64,000 nucleotides of DNA from Prorocentrum cordatum (lineage: Eukaryota; Sar; Dinophyceae; Prorocentrales; Prorocentraceae). Under the pieces are notes generated by a model, which made no database searches, had not been told where the DNA came from, and saw only the letters and a program-made list of their open reading frames with translations. The position numbers were made by a program, and so were the translations under genes. The stretch is taken from positions 261,001 through 325,000 of the forward strand of contig CAUYUJ010006502.1 of the NCBI GenBank assembly GCA_963575745.1, read 5' to 3'. Positions 23,150 to 31,188 of the stretch are shown one piece after another (positions within the stretch are counted from its first letter, which is position 1; every line of letters begins with the position of its first letter).

Positions 23150-23859
23150 GAGCAAAACATTCCCCTCGTTCGCCTACCCAGCGCAGCAGTGACATGTGGA
23201 GAGGCTGAAGAAGCAGACAGACCATGGGGCTCGCTGCCAGCACTGCAACACACAGGCCTTCGAATGGAAACTCTAGCAGATCAGCGGGTACTGCAAGAAG
23301 TGCGCCTCCACGCGTTGTGTTCTACAACAAAACCTACGGCAACCACGACTCGGGCGGCTTTCCACCGCGGAGGAGGCAGCCGACAACCACGTGCGCGGGT
23401 GTTATGCAGCCGGCTCGACAAGGAATTCAAGAAGCTGGGCAGCAACCCCATCCTCGCGGAGCAACGTCCCTCTCTCAAAAGGCACCACCAACAAAACCCC
23501 TGGACATACCGAACGAGAAGGTCATGCAGGCGGTCGGCAAACTCAACCGGGCGAAGGGCAAGCCAAACGGCATCACGAAACAATTCCTTGAGATTTGCAA
23601 GGTCGCCCAGAAGCCCCAAGAGGACATGGACAACGCGGCGCTAGGGGTCAACCGTGCGTAGTCGGAGCACACCCTGACGCTGGCTGGCTACACGATGGAG
23701 CCCCTCGCCCACGACCAGGAAACGGACTGGACAGGCGTCATGTTCGATGCGGCCCTCATCGAGGACACCGAGGATCTGCAGGAGGAGCAAAAGCAGAAGC
23801 TTGCCAAGATCCGAAAAGATGAGCAGCCATGCGTGAGTTCACGAGGCAAGCCCGCAACA
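23150..23859 (+). pseudogene. LINE ORF1-like protein (zinc ribbon plus basic/coiled region), 5' part, interrupted
   Basis: A plus-strand frame carries a CQHC pair (Cys codons 23235-23237 and 23244-23246) and a CKKC pair (23292-23294 and 23301-23303), a zinc-ribbon arrangement with an in-frame TAG between. Basic, Pro-rich sequence follows, then a Lys-rich segment (EKVMQAVGKLNRAKGKPNGI near 23520) and an acidic helix (EDTEDLQEEQKQKLAKIRKD to about 23820), with frame changes. The order zinc finger, basic linker, coiled coil is usual for dinoflagellate LINE ORF1 proteins, which bind the element RNA. The coding trace stops exactly where the YR element's B2 repeat begins and resumes beyond its A1 repeat, so the insertion split it. 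Confidence 0.45.
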
Positions 23860-23979
23860 ATGAGACCGATGCATTTTCACATTGCCACATCAACTGAGAG
23901 GTGCATTTGCAGGCTTGTGCGAGATAATTGGACTCATTCAAAGATGCAGGCGAGCACAAGCCACTGAGACTTTAAACTC
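23860..23979 (-). repeat. B2 terminal direct repeat
   Basis: 120 bp identical, base for base, to 24063-24182. It forms the 3' end of the element on its coding strand. Confidence 0.95.
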
Positions 23980-23994
23980 GGGAGGGAAGGGAGG

Positions 23995-24061
23995 GACTAG
24001 AACCAAAAAGGCTACACTAGAGCAATATAGAATGCGGACTCAACTGGGAGCAAGCTCTGGA
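23995..24061 (-). repeat. A2 direct repeat
   Basis: Matches 29835-29905 in the same orientation (GACTAGAACCAAA start, TAGAATGCGGACTCAACTGG core, GAGCAAG.YCTGGA end) with a few indels. Lies between the two B copies, separated by 1 base from B1 and 15 from B2. Confidence 0.9.
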
Positions 24062-24062
24062 G

Positions 24063-24182
24063 ATGAGACCGATGCATTTTCACATTGCCACATCAACTGA
24101 GAGGTGCATTTGCAGGCTTGTGCGAGATAATTGGACTCATTCAAAGATGCAGGCGAGCACAAGCCACTGAGACTTTAAACTC
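24063..24182 (-). repeat. B1 internal direct repeat
   Basis: Perfect copy of 23860-23979. The C-terminal codons of the methyltransferase-like frame run about 46 bases into it. Confidence 0.95.
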
Positions 24183-24840
24183 CAAAGCCCCGAATGCAAG
24201 CGTAGCCGCACGCCTGAGCGCGAGCATGCGGTCTTGGAGGGTCGGCACCGCGGCAGAGCAAGCGGTGGCCAGTTCACAAAAAGGATTTTGGTGGCCTTCT
24301 TCCAAGGCATCCCAAATTGGCAAAAGTCTGTTACCTGCATGTTGGCCGTTGGCAGAAGCGACAACGACCTGACCTCTTTGGTGAGCCAGGCGCGGCTCGC
24401 GGCTGGATTCTCAAGGGCACAGGGGCAGCCGCACTCAGCTGCCAGCTTAAAATTCTAGCCATTTGCCTCAAGAGTAAATTATGCAAACGCACTTTGCCCG
24501 CATCGCCGGGCGAGAGATCAGGCAGCCCGTGCAAGTGAGCGTCGTCATCTCTGAGCGGGCCTGGCCCTCGCCCGTCCCAGCGCCTGGCTCTGGACCATGT
24601 CTGACAAGGAAGACCAAACCAGACGAAACTGATGACGCGGTCCACAATCTCTTTCTCAAGCTTGCGTAGAGACTCAATCCTCAGAAGGTCAGCCGCCTCG
24701 CCTTGCTCGATGTCCCAGGCCTCTGCTGGGATGCCGGCGCTGGCGAGAGCTTGCGAGAGCCTCCCACAGCCTGAGAAGATCTCGACGGCCCGGCACCCCT
24801 GGACGAGGCGGCGGCCCGTGGGAACAAAGAGGTGTGGAAT
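24137..24840 (-). pseudogene. cytosine-methyltransferase-like domain of YR element, frameshifted
   Basis: The frame begins with AVEIFSGCGRLSQALASAG, a SAM-binding-like glycine loop, then DIEQGEAADLL, and the Pro-Cys loop FGLPCQTWSRAR (Cys codon 24604-24606), followed by HGLPDLSPGDAGKV. Near 24440 the frame changes, and the continuation in the frame ending at 24137 reads ANMQVTDFCQFGMPWKKATK then ILFVNWPPL, the expected last strands. The Pro-Cys loop is the hallmark of C5-type DNA methyltransferases; the enzyme would methylate cytosine in DNA if active. It is unlike the adenine-methyltransferase domain usual in DIRS1. It lies downstream of the recombinase domain. One frameshift makes this copy defective unless translation shifts. 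Confidence 0.6.
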
Positions 24841-25860
24841 GCGTCCTTCAACTTGTCTAAAGCCAGGGCGCCTTTCTTGTTCGTGCCGTCCGAGACTTTC
24901 GCCTGTTGCTGGAGGAGGCGCCCGTGAGCTTCGTACCTCCTCACCGTGCGATCGGAGAGCCACCGACCCCTTTGCCTTGACGGTTGCCAACGACCTTCTC
25001 TTGAACAGAATGTCGTGGCTGGGGCCGGAGTGCCTCATGTGATACGCCGTGATCTTGAGCTTCTCCAGACCGACCTTCTTGGCCGCTCCCACCATGGCCT
25101 GGCCGAGGAGCGGGTACTTGAAGTCGAAGAAAAGCCTGTCTGGTTGCCCTTTTCTGAATCCTGCCAACAGGTCTCCCAGCCATGGGAGGTCGGCCGAGTC
25201 CAGCACCAGGCTCTCCTCGAAGAGGTTGACCTTGGAGGGGTGCTGGCCCAGCTCCTCGTGCATGCGCAGGCTCCACAGGGCAGCAGCCGAGGTGCACGGC
25301 GGGGCGACGAGGGCCTTCTCCTTCAACCTCATGGCCTCCCCCGGCCGCAGGTATGCGACCCACATCGTGACCAACGCAAGAGCCATGAGGGGGGGCCCCA
25401 TGTGGATCATCTCGAGCCACAGGAGCGCGAGCAGGTGCAGCGGGATCGGCGGCCTGGTCCTGCCCGGCTCCAGCCTCCTCCAACCCCGGAGCGCCTTGCG
25501 GGCCCTCGGGAGGACGTGCCTGCCGGCCTTCGAGTAGTCGGGGTAGAAGTACATGTAGGCAGCCAGCACCTTCGCCCCCTCCGAGACGTCGTGCCCCGTC
25601 GCCCACATGTGGTTGATGTAGTCCGTGAGCACGAGGTCGGGCTGCCTCTCCAACTTGGCCGACAGCCGGTTCTTGGCGATCCACTCCTGGAAATCCGAGT
25701 GGCGCTGATCGTAGTCCTTGTGCGTCTTGGCGCTCACCGAGCTGGACTCGAGGAAGGTGCCCCGCCCCTCCACGGCCTTGGCCCGGGCGCTGCCCGCCAG
25801 AGAAGCGCGGGAGGCTGCCCGGGCCTTTCTCGTGGCGTCCCCAGAGGCGAGCGTCGTCCT
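24841..25860 (-). pseudogene. tyrosine recombinase of YR element, frameshifted
   Basis: The frame 25977-24331 carries an N-terminal SAM-like region (THKDYDQRHSDFQEWIAK, residues 85-102), then the catalytic domain: MWVAYLRPGEAMRL with the box-I Arg at residue 211, and AYHMRHSGPSHD with the box-II Arg-His at 315-316 (the first His of the usual H-x-x-R is Tyr here, as often in DIRS-type enzymes). The expected nucleophile region MRRYEAHGRLLQQQ lies in another frame, with Tyr at 24933-24935, so a frameshift near 24960 separates it from boxes I/II and another near 24840 returns to the methyltransferase frame. The protein would integrate the circular element by site-specific recombination. The frame joins the RNase H frame by a shift near 25850, programmed or damage. 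Confidence 0.75.
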
Positions 25861-27050
25861 CTTCGTCCAGCTCCAGCCACTCCGCGAGCGAGATGGTGGC
25901 TCCTGCGCCGGGCGGAGGGTCCGCTGCACAGGCGGAGCGCCGGCGCGGCTCCCAGAGCCGGGGGCCCTCGTCGGCATGGTTGCTCTCTGAAGGGATCCAG
26001 CGGTACACGTAACGCGACCCCGAGGCCACTGAAAAGGCTGCGGTCTTACGGCATGACTTGTTGAGAGAGAACGACGACGACCTGCCCTTCTCCATGGCCA
26101 GCACAGTGCCCAAGTTGTTCCCTAACAGGAGGTGTCGCCTTCGAAACCCATAGAGGCCCCTCGTAGTATGACGAACCCCAGAGGCCATACCGACACTCTC
26201 TAGTACTGAGATAGGGCCATCACGTCCACGAAACCTCGAGGCATACTGTAGCTTCCAGTCTTCCTTCCTGAGGTATCCCGGGTCGATCTCGGCGAAATCG
26301 GGGTTCGGCTCGTACGTCGATATAGTTTTCGGCTCGGCGATGGTCTTTACGGTGTTGAGGTCACTGAAGGGGTCGCCGAAAGCAGGCAGGGCAGCATCGC
26401 GATGTGCAGTCGCAGACGGCAGACGGCTCCGAGACCTCCACTTCTCCCGGACGGACCCGTAATCCTTGATGACCTCCTGAGGCCAGCGCGTAGCGGCAAC
26501 GGCAAACCCCGAAAGACACGCATCGGTAGCGAGGACCCTCTCCGGCCACTCCAAGCAGAGATCCGACATGGTGACCTGGATGAGATACGACACCTGACGA
26601 GCCTCGTGAGCAGCCTCAGCCCAAAGACGTCCTGGAGCAGCCCCCAACTTAGCAGCGAAGTCATACATGCGCCTAAATACCGAAAGCCCAGGACGGAAGA
26701 TGAGGAAGGCGGCGATGCAATGACCGATGAACCGACTCAACGCCAGACCTGTGATCCGAGGCCGTCGCGACAGAGCTCTGGCAGCGGCAGCAATTCGCTC
26801 CCTGCGCATCGGATCGACCCAGATCTTCATAGCCTCCCCGTCGATGTGGTATCCCAGGGCGGTGAACTGCCTAACGGGACCGAAGACCTCGTGGACGACA
26901 AAGCCTGACTTGACGAGCTGGACAATGACGGCATCTCGAGTCTCCCTCGCCATCTTGGGGGTCGTCGCAAGAACCATCAAGTTGTCACAATACACATTCA
27001 GAACTGGGAGATCCGAGCGCCATTCAGGAACCGGGGCCCTCCTCCATGAG
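25850..27050 (-). pseudogene. reverse transcriptase C-terminal half plus RNase H of YR element
   Basis: The frame starting within 27100 carries the RT active-site strand LNVYCDNLMVLA (YCDN codons 26992-26981; the canonical second Asp is Asn), the thumb/connection (FTALGYHIDGEAMKIWVDP), then RNase H: VLATDACLSGFAVA (Asp at residue 193), PISVLESVGMASG (Glu 301), HLLLGNNLGTVLAMEKG (Asn 328 where an Asp is expected), and RWIPSESNHADE (His 375, Asp 377). RNase H degrades the RNA strand during cDNA synthesis. The frame continues as a shadow of the recombinase to 24941. It joins the upstream RT frame by a shift near 27050. Confidence 0.75.
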
Positions 27051-27878
27051 TCTCGAGGGCGCCCAGGGCAACGCAAGACAGATCTGATGCATGTGCACAC
27101 GCTGCGCCAGCCACATCGCCCAGGTCCATCCCATCGGCACAGAGCGAAGGCGAGGTCTCACCTCTAAAAGTCCATGGAGTGTCCCGCCCAAGGCAGCGGG
27201 GACACCCCACTCGAGCAGCAGAGCGCCCGGCACAGGCGGCAGTGCAAAGAAAGGCCGCAGGTCCGGCGGCGGCATGGCGAGCCAAAAGAAGTAGTCCGCG
27301 ATGTCGGAGCCGGCACCCCACATGCCATGCTCCTGCAGCTCCGGTGGGATCTGCAGACCTGCGAACGCCGAGCCACTCGCCATGCGGATCTTGGGCGGAC
27401 TGCGCCAGCGGATGTTGGCCGCCCGGCAGTCCCACACGAGCCGCTGCTTGCCCGACTTCTTGCGTACGAAGAACGGGTACACGGTCTCAAAAGCGTCCGT
27501 CCCGAAATCAACAATATTGGACTCGAATAGGTCGCGGACGAACTGGTAGTATAGCAACTTGTCCCTCTTGAGCCTCACGTCCATGTAGGGCTTAATATGT
27601 GCCTGCTGTTCCATGATGGCTCCCATCTCGACGGGCGAGCGGAGCATCGCGGTGGCGAAGCCGTCGACTACGCCTCTGCCGGAGTCGTCGATGACATCTG
27701 TCAGCCACGGAGGCGAGGCCCCCGCTGCTGGCATCGAGACCCGGCCTCGATCATACGGCTCCACGCTGCAACTGGAGTCACCCCCAGCATAGGAGAACTC
27801 CGATCCACAAAGCGCCTTGAGGGCTTCGCGGTCTTTGCACAAGGATGTGCAAGGAGGCCTTGCCGCCAAGGTAGACAA
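27024..27878 (-). CDS. reverse transcriptase, fingers and palm, of YR element
   Basis: A 284-residue frame. Residues 95-135 lead into FFVRKKSGKQRLVWDCRAAN (136-155, fingers), motif A GSDIADYFFWLAM with catalytic Asp 192 (codon 27305-27303), and RSVPMGWTWAMWLAQR (245-260), the motif-B equivalent. The active-site Asp pair strand follows in the next frame (see the RT/RNase H entry). The first 60 residues may not be translated from this Met: an upstream frame (28084-27890) contains FKRMSRRRSRQLLANGVIET, a plausible start of pol in another frame, so pol probably begins near 28084 with a shift near 27890. Copies cDNA from element RNA. Confidence 0.8.
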   Translation of the reverse strand: MSTLAARPPCTSLCKDREALKALCGSEFSYAGGDSSCSVEPYDRGRVSMPAAGASPPWLTDVIDDSGRGVVDGFATAMLRSPVEMGAIMEQQAHIKPYMDVRLKRDKLLYYQFVRDLFESNIVDFGTDAFETVYPFFVRKKSGKQRLVWDCRAANIRWRSPPKIRMASGSAFAGLQIPPELQEHGMWGAGSDIADYFFWLAMPPPDLRPFFALPPVPGALLLEWGVPAALGGTLHGLLEVRPRLRSVPMGWTWAMWLAQRVHMHQICLALPWAPSRLMEEGPGS

Positions 27879-28156
27879 AACTTGGCCATGGGCAGCACGA
27901 TGAGCAGCCGTTGGCCTGAAGGAAGAGATGGCGGCCGGGGAGCCAAAACGTTGAGCGTCTCAATGACCCCGTTGGCGAGCAGCTGCCTCGAACGCCTCCT
28001 CGACATACGCTTGAAGACGGCAGCAGACAACCCGGGATCAGGGCGCTCATCGGCGCTGACGACTCGCCGCCACATACCTATCAAAATATGCCGACACCGG
28101 GTCCTCTGGCACAGCGCCGCGGGTGGACCAGGCCCGCGCGCCAGAAGGCAGCAGGG
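27879..28156 (-). other. junction between gag-like ORF and pol
   Basis: About 280 bp between the gag-like stop (28157) and the first Met of the RT frame. The frame from 28084 is protein-like (LSAAVFKRMSRRRSRQLLAN) and probably encodes the pol N-terminus, frame-shifted relative to RT. Confidence 0.5.
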
Positions 28157-29407
28157 TCATCCGCCCCCCTCCCCGTCGGCCGGGGCGAGCCCTGTTTTGC
28201 CTCCTCTGCATCCACCGCCCTTGCCTCCTTTGCCTCCGCCTCCTCGACCGCGACGCTCCTCAGCAGCCTTCCGTGACTCCTTGAGGATGGCAGCCTCGTC
28301 CCTGAACTTGGTAGCCACATGGGCGGCCAGCTCCGGCGCCACGGACGCTGAGGCGGCGGCCGGCCCCCAGCCCATGAAGTGGTCGGCGCCCGAGAAGTCA
28401 GGCGCCGAAGCGGAGTGCGCGCAAGCCGACTTGATGAGCTGAAGCCTCCTGATGACGAGCTCCATGCACTTCAGCGCCGGCACATTCAGCTGGTCGTGGC
28501 ACACCGCGGCGGAGAGCACCTGCGACAAGACGAAGTGCTCGTGGATGGTGCGGTCGCCATCGTGCAGCCTGGCCTTGCGCAGCCAGGCCTCGTGGGCCGC
28601 CTGGGGCGTGGGTCCGTTCTCCGCCACGTGACGACAGAACCAGGAAGCCGTACGAGGACCCTGCAGATCCAGTCCACCTGCGGGCAGCGTGTCATCCTGC
28701 CGCTGCACCCCCTCGCTGAAAGTGACCCTGCGCGCGCCGCTCGAGTCGAACTGCACCGGCTGTACACGCAGGTCGTCATAGGTGAAGCGATACACCTCGG
28801 GGCGTGTCATCTGCCGCAGCCCGACGAAACCTCCTTTCCAGGGCATGATGGCCCTGTCGCCCGCCGAAATGGTGTCCGCCGTGATCTCGACCTCCGTGCC
28901 CTTCGCCAAGTCCTCGGCGTCCTCCGCAGCTACCCGAACGAGGTCCGCTCGAGGAGCCGGGGCGGCGACGCCCGCCGCCTGGACCCGCTGCCCGGGGGGC
29001 CGGGGGTCAGCAAGCCCCTGGGGTGGCGGAGGCCCCGCTCGCGGCACCAGGTCTTCCCCTCCAACTCGGCGAACCCGCGGTGCATCACCAGGAGCCGCGA
29101 GCCCGAGCGCCAGGGCCGCGTCGAGGACCTGCTGCCGCAACTCATCCACGGTCGGCACGTCCCTGAAGCGATAGATGCGCGCCCCCTGCAGCGCGGGCGG
29201 GGTGTCCCCGAGACCAGCAGCACCTCGGATCCTCTCGACGTCGGCGGAGGCGGGCGAGCAGTCCTCTATGTACGCATCCCCGTCGGGGGTCAGCATGTAG
29301 TAGTGCCCCGCCTCGGTGAGGTGAACCGCGAGCACGATCCTCTCATGCCAGAGGTCGGGCCCCGGCACATTGTACTTAAACAGTAGAACATCACCTACTC
29401 TCGCCAT
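28157..29407 (-). CDS. gag-like protein of YR element
   Basis: An intact 416-residue frame starting MARVGDVLLFKYNVPGPDLW, continuing HERIVLAVHLTEAGHYYML. The N-terminal 100 residues look like a compact beta-rich domain; the GDVLLF...WHERIVLA pattern recalls NlpC/P60- or CHAP-like folds, but no catalytic triad is established. Residues 110-180 are Pro/Ala-rich linker, 185-300 a second ordered region (FTYDDLRVQPVQFDSSGARR) and 290-350 helical (HEHFVLSQVLSAAVCHDQLN). The C-terminus is Lys/Arg/Gly-rich, suitable for nucleic-acid binding. By position (first large ORF, upstream of pol) I infer the gag role. Its start overlaps the stop of the membrane ORF by 17 bases (29391-29407). Confidence 0.7.
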   Translation of the reverse strand: MARVGDVLLFKYNVPGPDLWHERIVLAVHLTEAGHYYMLTPDGDAYIEDCSPASADVERIRGAAGLGDTPPALQGARIYRFRDVPTVDELRQQVLDAALALGLAAPGDAPRVRRVGGEDLVPRAGPPPPQGLADPRPPGQRVQAAGVAAPAPRADLVRVAAEDAEDLAKGTEVEITADTISAGDRAIMPWKGGFVGLRQMTRPEVYRFTYDDLRVQPVQFDSSGARRVTFSEGVQRQDDTLPAGGLDLQGPRTASWFCRHVAENGPTPQAAHEAWLRKARLHDGDRTIHEHFVLSQVLSAAVCHDQLNVPALKCMELVIRRLQLIKSACAHSASAPDFSGADHFMGWGPAAASASVAPELAAHVATKFRDEAAILKESRKAAEERRGRGGGGKGGKGGGCRGGKTGLAPADGEGGG

Positions 29408-29846
29408 GGCGACGAGCCTGGATCAGCGCCAGCTGCTTCTGAGCAAGGTCCTGAAAACTACCTTCGACCTCCGATGGCTGAGTAGCCTGGGCCGAGGGCT
29501 CGACCCGAGCAATACGCCTCCTGGCACACACCCACGTCGGCACTGCGATCAGCGCCCCACAGAGCCAGCCCGCCCCAAAGAGGGTGAGCCCGGCAAGCAA
29601 GTACGCCAGATGCCCGATGACGCCCGTGCCCTCCGACAAGCACTCCACGTGGATCGGCGGGACGTGAACCTCTGGGCAGCGCAGCTCCACCTGCGTCGGC
29701 GGCGGCGCTGGACAGGAGAGATTGACCACGGTATCGTGCCGCGCGCAGACCGCGGCGGAGATAGCAGACTGGAGAGAGAGATCTATCAGTCGGGGCAGGT
29801 AGGTGGAAAGCGCCTCCCACTTGCAGGGAGAAAAGACTAGAACCAA
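29391..29846 (-). CDS. small membrane protein ORF of YR element
   Basis: A 151-residue frame beginning MVLVFSPCKWEALSTYLPRL. Residues 34-69 contain five cysteines (34, 45, 57, 69 and one near the N-terminus at 8) in a Pro-rich segment; residues 75-107 form a long hydrophobic membrane segment (AYLLAGLTLFGAGWLCGALI inside it) followed by a basic CARRRIAR stop-transfer-like stretch and a polar tail ending RRHGESR. No family is recognised. Its start lies just inside A1 and its stop overlaps the gag-like start by 17 bases, suggesting coupled translation from one transcript. The topology (Cys-rich ectodomain, one anchor, short basic tail) is read from sequence only. Confidence 0.55.
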   Translation of the reverse strand: MVLVFSPCKWEALSTYLPRLIDLSLQSAISAAVCARHDTVVNLSCPAPPPTQVELRCPEVHVPPIHVECLSEGTGVIGHLAYLLAGLTLFGAGWLCGALIAVPTWVCARRRIARVEPSAQATQPSEVEGSFQDLAQKQLALIQARRHGESR

Positions 29847-29905
29847 ATTAGGCTACACTACAGAGCAAAATAGAATGCGGACTCAACTGGGAGCAAGCCC
29901 TGGAA
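29835..29905 (-). repeat. A1 terminal direct repeat
   Basis: 5' end of the element on its coding strand. About 90% identical to A2 (23995-24061), with three small indels and a few substitutions; outer boundary set where the match to A2 ends. Confidence 0.85.
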
Positions 29906-30660
29906 AGGAGAAGCATAGGCTGGACATGGTGGAGGAGGCAAAGTAAATGTTGGCGGACCATGCGAAGAAGAACCGGATGGTTGGCAATGAGAGGTCAGCT
30001 CAAAAGCAGACCCAAGCTCGCGAACTTCAAGCACAGCTGGCGTTCAAACCCGACGCCAAAACCTAACCGAACTAACAGAAACAGGCTCTTATCCAGAAAC
30101 CCCTGGCTCACGCGCGACGCCACCAGCCACGCGAAGGGCAACGGCAAGGGCGAATCACAGAAGGAGGGGTGGAAGTCAGGCGCGGCTGCGAGCAGCGATG
30201 GGGATCCTCCTGCGCCTCAGCTTTAGCAGTGCGCTGGGCCCTTCGAGCTACAGCAAACACACCATTGGCTGCACTACTATTCTTGACAGCAGCATACCCA
30301 CCTTGGGTGACCCGCCCCACAAATACATCAACGAGAACCGTGCCTTCGCGGACGTCCTTGCCTTCGCGGAAACCGACGTTTCGCAGCAGGGCGAAGACAT
30401 GTTCAAGCGGCAGCTGGCCAAATAGGACTAGGAGGCGGCCGCAACGGCGGCGCCATCCACAGGGCGCTCGCAGGAGGGCAGCAGCGGGGGCGAGGCCGTC
30501 ATTGACAAGGCCCGCCTCGCGACCGCCACCTACGAGAAAAAGGGGGGAAACGATGGTGATGACGGGCGCGTGGCATGCACTGTAGTAGCTGCGTGGAACA
30601 CAGAGAGACACGATGTGCAGATAGACGGGCCCGTGCTGAGAGAGTCGGCGTTCTCTTTCC
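29906..30660 (+). pseudogene. LINE ORF1 coiled region and endonuclease-like domain, 3' side of the interrupted LINE
   Basis: Directly after A1 a plus-strand frame resumes with a charged helix (KHRLDMVEEAK, stop, MLADHAKKNRMVGNERSAQK and a Gln-rich tail), matching the helical character left of the insertion. From 30198 a frame reads HKYINENRAFADVLAFAETD, resembling the APE-type endonuclease start with the catalytic Glu of the D-V-L-x-F-A-E-T motif (about 30360), then VSQQGEDMFKRQLAK. Two TAG stops (30423 and 30429) interrupt, but the same frame continues (GRSQEGSSGGEAVIDKARLA, then DGDDGRVACTVVAAWN). The trace fades by about 30660. APE-type endonuclease nicks target DNA for LINE insertion. The family call is by motif only. 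Confidence 0.45.
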
Positions 30661-31188
30661 TTGCGCGGAGGTTCGCGCGCGCCTGTTGCGCGCGCCGCGC
30701 AGCTCGAGGGCCATGCGATCAGAGGCGGCCGCGGGGCGGGGAGGTGAAATGGGGGTCACGAGGTCAGGGGGATTGAAAGAAACATGGCGACCACAGTTCC
30801 TACCTTTCCTTGTTTCCCGCCGAGCGCCCAGCAGAAGGCTCGGCTCACCTCGAGCTTTTCAAACTTGACGGTAACCTTCGATCCTCGTCAACCTCGCCTC
30901 GAAGGTCGCCCCCAGGTCATCGACGACGCGCGGCCGCTCCAGCCGCGCGAACACAGAAACCGATGGGGAAACTCGCGAAGAGAGCTCTTCTCAAGGATAA
31001 CCGCTCATCCCAGCATGATCAGACCCGGATTTGCCCGCAGATTCACCCATCTCAACCATGAAGCTCGGCGGCTTCGAGTTGGGCGGCCAGCAGAGCGCGC
31101 CCGCGCGCCCCAGGCAGCGGGCAGCGGCGCTGAGCTCGATGGGCTACTGGCACGCGCGCTGGGCGAGAGGGTCCGATGTCAGACGGCT
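30661..31188. other. spacer
   Basis: No domain, tandem repeat or convincing frame; both strands are open over parts of it. Confidence 0.45.

Larger units (their letters stand above)
23860..29905 (-). mobile_element. tyrosine-recombinase (DIRS/Ngaro-like) retrotransposon with split direct repeats
   Basis: Read on the minus strand the element is A1 (29905-29835), small membrane ORF, gag-like ORF, RT, RNase H, tyrosine recombinase, methyltransferase-like domain, then B1 (24182-24063), A2 (24061-23995), B2 (23979-23860). A1-ORFs-B1-A2-B2 is the split-direct-repeat layout known for Ngaro/PAT-type YR retrotransposons, which replicate through a circular DNA joined by these repeats and insert by recombination without target-site duplication. 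B1 and B2 are identical over 120 bp; A1 and A2 are about 90% alike with small indels. The pol region needs several frame changes. Domain order with the methyltransferase-like part after the recombinase differs from DIRS1, where it lies with RT/RNase H. Confidence 0.85.

Noticed and set aside
24941-25850. C-terminal 300 residues of the long RT/RNase H frame
   Set aside because: Gly/Ala/Pro/Arg-rich shadow of the recombinase, which is read in the neighbouring frame.
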